DNA from: Methanotorris igneus Kol 5
GTDB lineage: Archaea > AGJL01 > Methanococci > Methanococcales > Methanococcaceae
Reading direction: 5' to 3'
DNA: 64,000 nucleotides
Assembly: GCF_000214415.1 (NCBI RefSeq)
Contig: NC_015562.1
Coordinates: 744,001-808,000, forward strand
The translations under genes and the position numbers were made by a program. The stretch's first letter is position 1. The number at the start of each line of letters is the position of its first letter. This document shows, in pieces, positions 56,801 to 64,000 of this stretch. The notes under the pieces are model-generated. The model worked only from the letters and a program-made list of their open reading frames with translations. It did no database searches and had not been told where the DNA came from.

Positions 56801-57746
56801 CATCACAAAAACAATCTCAAATATTAAAAAAATCAACTATAATGGATATGTTTATGATATTATTAACTCTGAATACTCAAATTTCATAGCAAATAATATT
56901 GTAGTCCATAACTCAACTAGGGCAGAAATTATTGACAAATTAATTAGTAGAGGTTATGTTGTTGATGATGGTTCCTTAAGAGTTACAGATTTAGGAATTG
57001 CAGTTATAGAAACATTGAAAAAATTCTGTCCAGAGATTATAGATGAAAAGATGACAAGAGATTTGGAAGAGAAACTTGAATTAATACAAAGTGGCAAAAT
57101 TAAAAAAGAAGATGTTTTAAAGGAGGCAGAAGAAAAATTAAGGGAAATACTAAAAAAATTCAAAGAAAAAGAAAAAGAAATTGGTAAAGAATTGGTCAGC
57201 AAAATAGATAGCACAAACAAAAAGTTAAAAACTATTGGGAAGTGTAAATGTGGGGGAGATTTGGTAATTATAAGAACAAAGGACAAAAAAAGATTTGTTG
57301 GATGCACAAATTATCCTGAATGCAATATAACCTACTCACTACCAAAAAAAGGACGAATAAAGGTTTTAAATGAAACCTGCGAGAGTTGTGGACTTCCAGT
57401 TATAGGCATTGATGGGCAGAAACTCTGCATAAATCCCGAATGCCCGTCAAAGATGCCAAAAGAAAACATTGAGGACTTAAAAGAAAGCATAAACAATGGA
57501 AAAAAAATATGTCCAAAATGTGGTGGAAAATTAGTAATTAAAAATGGCATCTATGGGGCGTTCTTAGGGTGTGAGAACTATCCAAAATGTAAATATACCG
57601 AGAAGATTAAAAAGAATAATGGTGAAGTTGTTGGAAAATGTCCAAAATGTGGAGGAGATTTAGTAAAGAAAAATGGAAAATACGGGGAGTTCATAGGTTG
57701 CAGTAATTATCCAAAATGCAGATATACTGAGAAATTTAAAAAATGA
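53853..57746 (+). CDS. topA: DNA topoisomerase I (type IA) with intein
   Basis: 1297 residues as translated. The N-terminal TOPRIM domain has CEKPSVAKKI and the metal residues of TDWDIEGE (Asp107, Asp109, Glu111, Glu113); the catalytic Tyr311 is in CSYPRTSS. An intein occupies residues 486-1020; removing it joins GTK with STRAEIID, the conserved motif of the family, leaving about 762 residues. The C-terminus has four zinc-ribbon repeats of the CPKCGG...GCSNYPKC type. The enzyme relaxes negative supercoils. M. jannaschii topA (MJ1652) has no intein as far as I recall. Confidence 0.95.
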   Translation: MVALIICEKPSVAKKIAEALGKPKKKSIYGVPYYELERNGKKILVASAVGHLFTLVEKKEGKFGEYPVFDIDWVPASIEEGKKYVENYIKALKKLSKEADEFYVATDWDIEGELIGYHALYYCCGKKNAKRMRFSSLTKKEIVKAFENPDTIDFGLVDAGDSRHKVDWYFGINVSRALMEAIRAVKRWKTMSTGRVQGPALAFLVERELEIKRFVPKPYWVISALLDEKLNATHEKEKFWDEKEANQVYKKIKDVKEGIVVEVKKRKKKIKPNPPFDLGTLQREAYRIYKFSPKKTQEIAQRLYEKSLCSYPRTSSQKLPKDKKYLEDVLSIIKNHPIYGKYAERILKENLKPIEGKKEDPAHPAIHIVDIPKEKLSEEEEKIYDLIARRTLAAFWDDAEREYCNITIDIGGEKFKLSGSRTVKEGWHEIYYFTKFDEIELPPLKKNEKIKVEKINIERKETKPPKRYTVASIIKELESRKLGTKCLTPNTLIKVEIDNIIKYIKIENLFELLNDRFKDGNVEFAINNKNIKCFSYDTDEIKSIFKYISKRKLEKNESVYKIEFEDGSFIEVTEEHPILIYDGDGEFKYIRAKDLKKGMKTISSIKYDDKEGDVICTWEKFIEICNEKSKLYGISEDIGKIREKLGMSKYKFAKKYGLSCSSVWKYEKNKRIPIYLFKKLDLKKPNYIASTNKNVIIKNPFPLKISSSLVRILAHLIGDGSIDKEKIKRENCYDFRYHNTNIDLIKQFVEDIERVFGIKLTIKKAKKRKNQKLKYYVQVPSVVGRIISILFKEVIEKNAPKIPKEFYPEFIGALFDDEGCAIEKEGKAFISNTNLELLKDVKEMLLELGIKSRIDEKQFKLFIKGRKNIQKFLNIIPFISVDKKQKLINALSNKYKWKDCSVVKKEKEIIKVLGLYGAIDLNELSKKTKLPASVVREYIKEFIKNGIVEEIVSDNKKIVYTLKIPPHKTFYRYIGEKVINKDFITKTISNIKKINYNGYVYDIINSEYSNFIANNIVVHNSTRAEIIDKLISRGYVVDDGSLRVTDLGIAVIETLKKFCPEIIDEKMTRDLEEKLELIQSGKIKKEDVLKEAEEKLREILKKFKEKEKEIGKELVSKIDSTNKKLKTIGKCKCGGDLVIIRTKDKKRFVGCTNYPECNITYSLPKKGRIKVLNETCESCGLPVIGIDGQKLCINPECPSKMPKENIEDLKESINNGKKICPKCGGKLVIKNGIYGAFLGCENYPKCKYTEKIKKNNGEVVGKCPKCGGDLVKKNGKYGEFIGCSNYPKCRYTEKFKK
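55308..56912 (+). other. Intein with DOD homing endonuclease in topA
   Basis: 535 codons. It starts with Cys (CLTPNT) and ends VVHN before Ser (+1), the standard splice junctions. Block B is TEEHP; the two DOD endonuclease motifs are LAHLIGDGS and IGALFDDEG. A helix-turn-helix KYKFAKKYGLSCSSVWKYEK lies before the endonuclease core and a winged-helix-like segment after it. All expected splicing residues are present, and the frame is intact, so both splicing and homing may be active. Confidence 0.93.
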
Positions 57747-57788
57747 AAAATAACAAAAATGAACATAAAAGCGAAATGGAGGCCCACT

Positions 57789-58518
57789 ATGAAAGTTAAA
57801 GAGATTATGAATCCGGATATATATAAAGTAGGTGAAAATGAAAATTTGTATAAGGCATTTAAGGTTATGCACGATAGGGGGATTAGAAGAGTTTTTGTTG
57901 AAAAAGACGGAAAAATTGTGGGGGTTATTAGTTATAGAGATTTAGTTAACGTGTTCGTTAGTAGAGGGTTATTTGAATTGATTGAGACAAAAGTTGGAGA
58001 TATAGCAACAAAAAACATCCTTAAAATTCATGAAGATGATGATATCAAAGATGCCGTTTGAAACTGTTTAATTTTTCATTGACGAATGTGGACATTAATG
58101 TATTTTCGTTTTCGAAATTTTTATATATGCATTTATATACATGTAAATATAAGGATGATGCCTCTGATGAAGGTGGATACTGGAGACCTAAGGAGGCGGA
58201 CTTTACTGAGTGTTAAACCTATGGGCGGAGCTGGGGTTCTCCCGGAGCGAAGCGACGGGAACTTAAAAACCGTTAGGTTTTTATGTCCGTGACAGGGATG
58301 GAGACCGATGATATGTTCCCGATGAACCCAGAGGGAACTGAGGCTGATGACATCCAAGTCCAACGTGGACATTTGTCTATGATTGTTCACGTTGGACAGA
58401 CCCCGCAAAAATCATGATTCATGCTGACGTTTCTGCTTTATTGGTTGTTGACAGTGAGGAAAATCCAGTAGGTGTTGTATCTCAAACAGACATTCTTAGG
58501 GCGTTTATTAAAGGATAA
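57789..58518 (+). pseudogene. CBS-domain protein gene split by an IS605-type element
   Basis: The 5' part (ATG 57789 after GGAGG) encodes MKVKEIMNPDIYKVGE to HEDDDIKDA; the 3' part from 58405 reads AKIMIHADVSALLVVDSEEN to LRAFIKG, stop 58516-58518. Removing 58056-58404 joins them as DDIKDA-AKIMIH in frame with no gained or lost base, a complete two-CBS protein of about 126 residues. The gene begins 42 bp after topA. As it stands the protein stops at 58061 after a one-residue tail, cutting the second CBS domain. Confidence 0.85.
58056..58404 (+). mobile_element. IS605-type short element (349 bp) inside the CBS gene
   Basis: Left end GTTTGAAACTGTTTAA follows TGCC; right end ACAGACCCC. Same scaffold segment as the 31-kb copy and an RE hairpin with 10-bp perfect arms GTCCAACGTG at 58358-58397. 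No target duplication, as expected for single-strand transposition. Confidence 0.8.
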
Positions 58519-58577
58519 TACTTTTTTCTTTTAATTTTTTATTTTTCAGAATGTTTAGTTAATTTAAAGGTGATTAT

Positions 58578-59594
58578 ATGGATTTGTATGCAATTGCAGA
58601 GTATCTTGTTCATAACTACGGTTATTTGGGGATATTTTTAGTTGCATTTACGGAGGCATTTATTCAACCAGTTCCACCGGATATATTTATAATGGGGGCT
58701 TCATTATTTGGGTTAAATCCATTAATTTCTGCCTTAACTGCTACAATCGGTTCTCTGTTTGGGGGCTTATTTGGATATTTTCTTGGTAATAAGTTGGGGC
58801 ATCCAGCATTTATAAAGTTGTTTGGAGATAAGTATTTAATAAAGGGAGAGGAGTTTTTTAATAAATATGGTTTTTGGGGAGTTGCTCTTGCTGGTTTTAC
58901 CCCAATCCCATACAAAGTTATAGCGTGGCTTGCTGGAATTTTTGAAATGAGCAAGTTTCCATTTAGCATTGGAACTTTTGTTGGAAGATTACCGAGGTTT
59001 TTAGCAGTTGCCTATTTTGGGAATATTTTGGTAAGTTTTGATTATACAGCGTTAATTGAAACTTTAAATAAAATCAACATTCAGTTATTTTATACCATAA
59101 ATTCCCACTACAACGTGTTTTTAGATATGACTATGACAATTATAACGCATTCTGCCTATCCAATGGCAATAACTGTGTTGGTGTTATCATTTTTAAAAGA
59201 CAGAAATTTTGGGAATAAAGTGTTGATTGCTCTAACATTGGCATTTTTAGTGGCATTCTCATTAAAATATATAATAAATGAGCCGAGACCATATTTGATT
59301 TTGAAAAATATTCATTTGTTATCCTATGAAGGGTACGAACCATCATTCCCGAGTGGACATACAACATTTGCATTTACTGTCTCTACACTCCTCTATTCAT
59401 ATTCAAAAAAAATGGGTTTAATTTTCTTAATTTGGGCAATCTTAGTTGGGTATAGTAGAGTTTACGTGGGTGTACATTATCCATTTGATGTTCTTGCTGG
59501 GGCGATTATAGGCATTGTTTGTGGATATTTAGTTGTGAACAAAAAAATAGAGAAACTATTAAAGTTATTAGGAAAATATAGCAATTTACGTTAG
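58578..59594 (+). CDS. DedA/VTT-domain plus PAP2 phosphatase fusion protein
   Basis: 338 residues. The N-terminal half (about 1-165) is a DedA/VTT membrane domain with [24 protein letters not shown] and [10 protein letters not shown]; the C-terminal half has the PAP2 signatures K...RP (about 228-236), PSFPSGHTT and [16 protein letters not shown]. Such fusions probably flip and dephosphorylate lipid carriers such as polyprenyl diphosphate. About nine or ten membrane segments. GGTGATTAT precedes the ATG. Not seen in a recognisable operon. Confidence 0.88.
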   Translation: MDLYAIAEYLVHNYGYLGIFLVAFTEAFIQPVPPDIFIMGASLFGLNPLISALTATIGSLFGGLFGYFLGNKLGHPAFIKLFGDKYLIKGEEFFNKYGFWGVALAGFTPIPYKVIAWLAGIFEMSKFPFSIGTFVGRLPRFLAVAYFGNILVSFDYTALIETLNKINIQLFYTINSHYNVFLDMTMTIITHSAYPMAITVLVLSFLKDRNFGNKVLIALTLAFLVAFSLKYIINEPRPYLILKNIHLLSYEGYEPSFPSGHTTFAFTVSTLLYSYSKKMGLIFLIWAILVGYSRVYVGVHYPFDVLAGAIIGIVCGYLVVNKKIEKLLKLLGKYSNLR

Positions 59595-59642
59595 AATGAA
59601 ATTAAGAAGATTAATTGAACTTTATTTGGAATTCTTTATGTT

Positions 59643-59879
59643 TATAGTCGTGTGCAGAATTAATATAACGGCAAAATCCTATGGATTTTGCCATTAATTT
59701 TTAAACTTATTATAAAAACTTATAAAATTTTAAGTGGTCATTTTTCCTCCTTTAAATTTTGAAATTGAGTGTTTAATACTCCATAAAATTTATTGAAGTT
59801 ATGTTCATCGAACCGAAGGTTCGAGCAGCGAAAACTCCGCAGGAGTTTTCGCCTAAACTTCTAACGCACACAACTATAA
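59643..59879. repeat. Hairpin-module inverted-repeat element type A, inverted copy
   Basis: It is the reverse of the 9058-9287 element: TATAGTCGTGTGC at the left, CGCACACAACTATA at the right, the GGCAAAATCC/GGATTTTGCC hairpin now on the left, and GCGAAAACTCC/GGAGTTTTCGC on the right. It ends 1 bp before the stop codon of the next gene. Confidence 0.75.
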
Positions 59880-59880
59880 A

Positions 59881-60315
59881 TTACATCCACGAAATTTCTT
59901 CTTCCTCGTTATCTTCTCCTAAGTCTAAAGTAATGTTTAAAAATTCCTCTGCCCATAGGGCGTATTTTGTAAATGAATAAACAATATCATCCTTAATCCA
60001 AAACATTGTAAAAACTGCAACCTTATTGATGTATTTTTCAAATGACCTAATTTTGCTGTTGTATTCTACTATTCTTTTATCCCCACGTTTTTCTGGGTAT
60101 AGGTTTGATTCTATGTGTTCTTTTGTAAATAAATCCTTTTTTATGAACATCGTTTTTACACCCTCATATTTAGCAACCATGATGAAACTCTTCCAATCAT
60201 CCCCTCCCCATCGAATTTCTGGGAAATTTTCTAAGGTATCTGAGGTTGGATAGATTAAAAACCCTTCTTTTTTCAAAAAATCCTCTACCATTGTGATAAA
60301 TTCTTCTAACTCCAT
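59881..60315 (-). CDS. Hypothetical protein (144 aa)
   Basis: An acidic protein with a helix-rich N-terminus (ELEEFITMVEDFLKKEGFL), a central RWGGDDWKSF segment and alternating strands ending in a Glu/Asp-rich tail (EDNEEEEISWM). No family recognised. The start follows an ATATAATGG context without a strong ribosome-binding site. It is monocistronic and separated from its neighbour by 83 bp. Confidence 0.65.
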   Translation of the reverse strand: MELEEFITMVEDFLKKEGFLIYPTSDTLENFPEIRWGGDDWKSFIMVAKYEGVKTMFIKKDLFTKEHIESNLYPEKRGDKRIVEYNSKIRSFEKYINKVAVFTMFWIKDDIVYSFTKYALWAEEFLNITLDLGEDNEEEEISWM

Positions 60316-60398
60316 TATATCAACCCAAAAACATTTAAATTAACCTACAAAATACAAAATAAAATTGAAGCAAAACAAAAAATAGATGTGATGCTTAA

Positions 60399-60986
60399 TT
60401 AATTTTTCCCTTTAATTAATTTGACAACTTCAGCTACTTTTTTACCCAAGTTTCTTGCAGTTTCTATTCCATCCTCATCGTTTTTACAATCATCCACAGC
60501 AGCACCTACACCAGTTCCTCCATAGTGGGCTGTTGGTTCTTTGTCCCCAACAACAATCATTGAGTGGATAAAGTAGAAGTTGTGGATTTGTTGGATTGTT
60601 GTCTCTTGTCCTCCGTTTCTTGATGCTCCAACTGCTATTGCACCACCAACTTTATTGCTCATTTGGAAGCCTCTTCTCAATGGTCTTGATCTGTCCATCA
60701 ACATTTTTAATTGAGCAGAGACTCCACCAAAGTAAACAGGAGAACCAATGATAATACCATCTGCTTCTTTCATTTTTTGCAATATCTCATCAACATCATC
60801 CAATATAGCACATTCTCCTGTTTCTTTACAAACATTACATGCTATACATGGGTTTATTTCCTTTTCAGCAAGGCTAATGAACTCTGTTTCTACACCTTCT
60901 TCTTCTGCAGCCTTTAACGCCTCTTTAACAAGAAATGTTGTGTTCCCTTCCTTCCTTGGAGAACCGCTTATACCAAGAATTTTCAT
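60399..60986 (-). CDS. Iron-sulfur flavoprotein (Isf), NADPH-dependent FMN reductase family
   Basis: 195 residues with the flavodoxin-like FMN-binding [10 protein letters not shown] (about 7-16), [13 protein letters not shown] and the compact cluster motif [13 protein letters not shown] (Cys47, Cys50, Cys53, Cys59) typical of methanogen Isf. Isf moves electrons between ferredoxin and FMN and may act in oxidative-stress handling. ATG 60986 follows GGTGATATAT and is preferred over the M four codons upstream. Confidence 0.87.
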   Translation of the reverse strand: MKILGISGSPRKEGNTTFLVKEALKAAEEEGVETEFISLAEKEINPCIACNVCKETGECAILDDVDEILQKMKEADGIIIGSPVYFGGVSAQLKMLMDRSRPLRRGFQMSNKVGGAIAVGASRNGGQETTIQQIHNFYFIHSMIVVGDKEPTAHYGGTGVGAAVDDCKNDEDGIETARNLGKKVAEVVKLIKGKN

Positions 60987-61095
60987 ATATATCACCAAAT
61001 TTTCTTAATATTTCATTATTATATCTCCAAATTTTTTGGTATCATAAGATTTATTACTTATATTATTTAAGTTTTATTTTTTAAGATATTTTTAT

Positions 61096-61770
61096 TTATT
61101 TCAAAAATAAATCATATAAATTGACATTTTTTCTCATTCTTGGAATCATGGCCATTATCACAGCATCTCTACACAAATCCAACCTCGTTATGTTGTCATC
61201 TGTTAAATATCCAATTAATCCATTCTTTTTTCCAATATCTTTAATTCCAGAAATTTTCTCTGCAATAATTCCTCCTTCAATACCTTTTTTTATTGCTTCT
61301 GCAACTTCCTTTGGATACTCAAAACCTTGGGATGTCCCAACGGTTGCAGTTAACCCATCAAAAACCACACAAACGTGGATATCCAAATAATGCCCATCAA
61401 CCTCGATTAATCCTGCCTCAATTCCCACACCATACAAAGCACTCTGCTTATTAAGTGCGTTCTTAGCCCTATTCAATGCTCCCCTATAAGTTTCCTCAAA
61501 GCCAATAGGATGTTTTGAAACCCCACTATCCACATCAACTCCAACAACCTCTACACTCCCCAAAATCTTTCTCATTCCCTCCTCAACTGCCCTAATCTTT
61601 ACTGGATTTGTTGAACCTACTGCAATAACCCTCAATTTATGCCCTGCAGGACCCCCTCTCAGCCGTCTCGCTTCTTCTATGCATTTTTCATCCAAACACA
61701 AAAATCTCCCGAACATGAACGTTTCTGCTTTTTTCCCGCAGATCTCACATTTTTTGTCCTTAAAGTCCAT
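61096..61770 (-). CDS. DUF84 inosine/xanthosine triphosphatase with zinc ribbon
   Basis: The first 30 residues form a zinc ribbon (CEICGKKAETF...FLCLDEKC). The rest is a DUF84/YjjX NTPase: VGSTNPVKIRAVE, SGVSKHPIGFEETYRGALNRA, GIEAGL. YjjX removes inosine and xanthosine triphosphates from the nucleotide pool. ATG 61770 follows GGTGA; the longer frame begins in the right end of the TnpB element. Zinc-ribbon fusions are seen in some archaeal members. Confidence 0.8.
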   Translation of the reverse strand: MDFKDKKCEICGKKAETFMFGRFLCLDEKCIEEARRLRGGPAGHKLRVIAVGSTNPVKIRAVEEGMRKILGSVEVVGVDVDSGVSKHPIGFEETYRGALNRAKNALNKQSALYGVGIEAGLIEVDGHYLDIHVCVVFDGLTATVGTSQGFEYPKEVAEAIKKGIEGGIIAEKISGIKDIGKKNGLIGYLTDDNITRLDLCRDAVIMAMIPRMRKNVNLYDLFLK

Positions 61771-61792
61771 ATTTTCACCATTATTTGTATAC

Positions 61793-63225
61793 GGGGTTCT
61801 CCCAACGTGGTCAAATATGGACAATTATGAACATTTAAGATATTTACCATTTAAATCTACATAATAGACCACGTTGGGATTGGGCGTCATCAGTCTCTTA
61901 ACAGAGACCTCTGCCCCTGTCATGGACATAAAAACCTAACGGTTTTTAAGTTCTCGTCGCTTCGCTCCGAGATAACCCCCGAGCCACCCATAAACCTTTT
62001 GATTACACCCAAACCTCGTTTAAAAATATTAAAACAGCCAACTACTTGGCGATTAAAAGAGTTTGAACAATTATAGCAAACAACCTGCCCTTCTTGGGAC
62101 TCCATTCTACTCCCGCATATAGGACAGGTCGTTGAAGTGTAGGCAGGATTAACTAAGATAACAATCGCCTTATAACTTATTTTTTCGATTATTCCATTCC
62201 AATTCGCTCTATCTATTCTTCTATTGAAGTATTTATTTTTATACATACTTCTCTTATTCAAATCCTCAAAAACAAAAATTGCATTTGGAAATAGTCGAGA
62301 TAATTGTGTTGTAAGTTTGTGTAAAAAGTCCTTAACTCTATTTCTTCTCCTTTCGAATAACCTATTTATCTTTCTCAAAACTCTTAAAGGACATTTTTTG
62401 AGCAGTTTTTTAAGGAAATCGATTTTCCTATCATAAACTTCTTTAAGTCGGTGTAATTCGGTTAAATCTATCCTTATCCAACCCTCTATCGGATGGAATA
62501 AGTCGAGGGATTTTAGATTGCTATCTACTCCAACGATTATATCTTTGTCTGAATAGTTTAGATTATCTTTGAAGGTTAAGAATGCTTCATTTTCCTTTAA
62601 AATAATTTCTCCAATTGTTAAGTCCTTAACCTTATCAAAGAACCATTCATTTTTGATGTTTAAGGTTAAATACTCTTTTCTTGGTTTTATCGTTATTCTT
62701 ATCTCCGCTCTTTCTTTGTCGTATTTTATTAGAGTTGTTTTAACTCTAACGAATAACCTCTCTACTACCGGTTTTGTTTTAGTTCTATAACCTCTTTTGT
62801 AGTTCGAAGCCCAACTTTGTAGGATGGAATAGGCGGTTTTTATAATCCCATCGATGTAGTGGGAGGCATAACTCCAATTTTCTAAGAGTTTGTTTCTTAG
62901 GTTTCTTTTGAATTCGTTTGATTTTGGTAGTTTTGGTTTATCTTTTTTAGTGTATTCTATGTTATTCCAAATCATGTCTATGCATTCGTTTAACTTATCT
63001 TTACATTCGATTAAGAACGTTTTAAGTGGATAGTTATGACTAACTTTATAGGATAGAACGACTTGATAGGATAATTCCTGATTCTCTTTTGATTTTGTTT
63101 TATTTGACATAGTAATCGTTGTTTGTTTTTAATAGAACTATCCTATCATCAAATATTTAAAAGTTTCTTCAATATTTATTCACAAATGTTCATAAATGTC
63201 CATGTATAATTAAACAGTTTCAAAC
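61793..63225 (-). mobile_element. IS605-type element with tnpB (1433 bp), no tnpA
   Basis: Left end at 63225 (GTTTGAAACTGTTTAA following TGCC at 63229-63226 on the minus strand), right end AGAACCCC at 61793. An RE hairpin with 13-bp arms TCCCAACGTGGTC lies at 61800-61812 and 61867-61879. It carries tnpB only, so movement needs a TnpA supplied elsewhere. Confidence 0.82.
61920..63110 (-). CDS. tnpB: TnpB RNA-guided nuclease, third catalytic Asp replaced by Asn
   Basis: 396 residues with the TnpB layout. RuvC-I Asp196 is in GVDSN, RuvC-II Glu282 in FVFEDLN, and the zinc finger Cys329, Cys332, Cys345, Cys348. The RuvC-III motif, normally DRQVV or DRDVN, reads NSFNRQVVGC with Asn353 (codon AAT) at the catalytic position, so DNA cutting is probably lost. 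The C-terminal 22 codons overlap the omega-RNA scaffold. TnpB binds RNA from the right end and cuts at the element target. Loss of the Asp hints at a TldR-like role or decay. Confidence 0.85.
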   Translation of the reverse strand: MSNKTKSKENQELSYQVVLSYKVSHNYPLKTFLIECKDKLNECIDMIWNNIEYTKKDKPKLPKSNEFKRNLRNKLLENWSYASHYIDGIIKTAYSILQSWASNYKRGYRTKTKPVVERLFVRVKTTLIKYDKERAEIRITIKPRKEYLTLNIKNEWFFDKVKDLTIGEIILKENEAFLTFKDNLNYSDKDIIVGVDSNLKSLDLFHPIEGWIRIDLTELHRLKEVYDRKIDFLKKLLKKCPLRVLRKINRLFERRRNRVKDFLHKLTTQLSRLFPNAIFVFEDLNKRSMYKNKYFNRRIDRANWNGIIEKISYKAIVILVNPAYTSTTCPICGSRMESQEGQVVCYNCSNSFNRQVVGCFNIFKRGLGVIKRFMGGSGVISERSDENLKTVRFLCP

Positions 63226-64000
63226 GGCAAAATCCAAAGGATTTTGCCAAAAGGGGCATTGCTGAGCGAAGCGAGGTGTGCATCCGATTTGGATGAAATC
63301 GAACCGAAGGTTCGAGCAGCGAAATCTTTGTAGGAGTTTTCGCCTAATCGAACCGTAAGGTAAAACCGATAAGGTCTTACTTAAATATTTTAGGCAAACA
63401 TTTATTAAAAATAAAGCATCATATTGAATATTTATAGTTATTCTGTCAACTTCTACACTATTTCAAGATCTTTTTCACAAGTTTGAGTATTACTATAAAC
63501 AAAAAATCTCTCAAAAAATACGGCAAAACCTAAAAGGTTTTGCCAAAAATTTTTGGTAAAGCCATTTGGATTTTGCGTATATTTTTTGGCAAAACCTTAG
63601 GTTTTGCCGTATATTTTTGATGTTAAAGAATAACCACATATTTAAATTTTTTAATTATGCACTACCCTCAAAAAGAGTATTTTTAATAATGATTAACTTA
63701 AAGACTCTCCCAAAAATATAGGTTATTTATAGTTAGTTTTCCAATTTCTGCACTATTCCAATACCATTTCATAGATTGAGTTCAGCTAATATAAAAGTTC
63801 CATCAAAATCAGCCACTAAAAAAGCAAAAATCTTAACACTAGCATGATATTGCGAGAGTTCCTTCTGATAAACTAACATCATTTAACCCCTTAGCAATGA
63901 CTGATTTTTCTACCATTCTGTTTCTTTTTAGAATGGATATTTTCATTTCTATTTTTACAATATCTTTTGAAATAAATATTGTGCTTTTAAATTCAACAAT
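63226..64000. repeat. Repeat-rich right end of the window without genes
   Basis: Contains hairpin modules found elsewhere: GGCAAAATCC/GGATTTTGCC, GCATTGCT.. AGCAATGC, CGAACC/GGTTCG and GGCAAAACC/GGTTTTGCC. A ~55-bp sequence at 63385-63441 recurs at 5094-5147, and a related ~60-bp unit follows at 63716-63780. I see no credible gene. Confidence 0.6.

Noticed and set aside
58086-58292. 68-residue ORF in the short element at 58 kb
   Set aside because: Same reason: the segment SERSDGNLKTVRFLCP-like end comes from the omega-RNA region and not from a gene.

Overview
The window looks like part of the chromosome of a hyperthermophilic methanogen of the Methanocaldococcus group. It is very AT-rich. 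Ribosome-binding sites of the GGTGA/GGAGG type sit just before most starts, and promoters have archaeal BRE/TATA form. The gene content includes methanogen-only families (the YcaO family of methanogenesis marker 1, methanogenesis marker 11, archaeosine synthase, BpsA, the aspartate-semialdehyde sulfurtransferase pair, and a selenocysteine formate dehydrogenase). Several runs follow the gene order I remember from Methanocaldococcus jannaschii (MJ1272-1273, MJ1210-1224 with its type I restriction island, MJ1020-1026, MJ1030-1031, MJ0542-0543). It is probably a relative rather than that species: the PEP synthase here has no intein, while topoisomerase I has one.

Layout. 1-9.0 kb: YcaO fragment, an ATPase/TOPRIM-like pair, QueD, BpsA, a CBS protein, SAM hydroxide adenosyltransferase, NMD3 and an rRNA methyltransferase. 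9.3-15.5 kb (minus strand): Thi4, SufBD (apparent frameshift), SufC, NadA, and a ferredoxin plus aspartate-semialdehyde sulfurtransferase operon preceded by two operator-like palindromes. 15.8-31 kb: UPF0216, membrane proteins, a glycosyltransferase, then a type I restriction-modification island (hsdM, hsdS, hsdR) carrying a TIR-like remnant, a HEPN-like pair, a metallopeptidase, a minimal nucleotidyltransferase and a pentapeptide-repeat membrane protein split by an insertion sequence; the island ends at pssA, a kinase-like protein and a PAC2 protein. 31-36.4 kb: carbonic anhydrase, selenoprotein fdhA with a 5'-UTR SECIS, pdxT, tRNA-Leu and a YjbQ protein. 36.4-46 kb: dph2, thiC, cysteine desulfidase, arcS, marker 11, trpS and rpl10e. 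46.4-58.5 kb: ppsA, a second ATPase pair, coaD, an auxin-efflux-type carrier, a pilin-like protein, a C/D box sRNA, sucD, intein-bearing topA and a disrupted CBS gene. 58.6-64 kb: a DedA-PAP2 fusion, a flavoprotein, a DUF84 NTPase, a TnpB element and a repeat-rich end.

The gene groups point to sulfur and cofactor metabolism (SufBCD, aspartate-semialdehyde sulfurtransferase, cysteine desulfidase, Thi4, ThiC, NadA, PdxT, CoaD), tRNA/rRNA/protein modification (QueD, ArcS, Dph2, YcaO, rRNA methyltransferase, C/D sRNA) and genome defence.

The most unusual signal is in fdhA. The 5'-UTR SECIS hairpin is flanked by 9- and 16-nt segments that are perfectly complementary to adjacent segments beginning 25 nt after the UGA selenocysteine codon. 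The implied 25-bp long-range duplex would hold the SECIS beside the codon it serves. Other notable signals are four related IS605-type elements (one with a TnpB whose third catalytic Asp is Asn, three short ones that keep the omega-RNA-like end) all inserted after TGCC, and a large set of terminal-inverted-repeat elements assembled from interchangeable hairpin modules.
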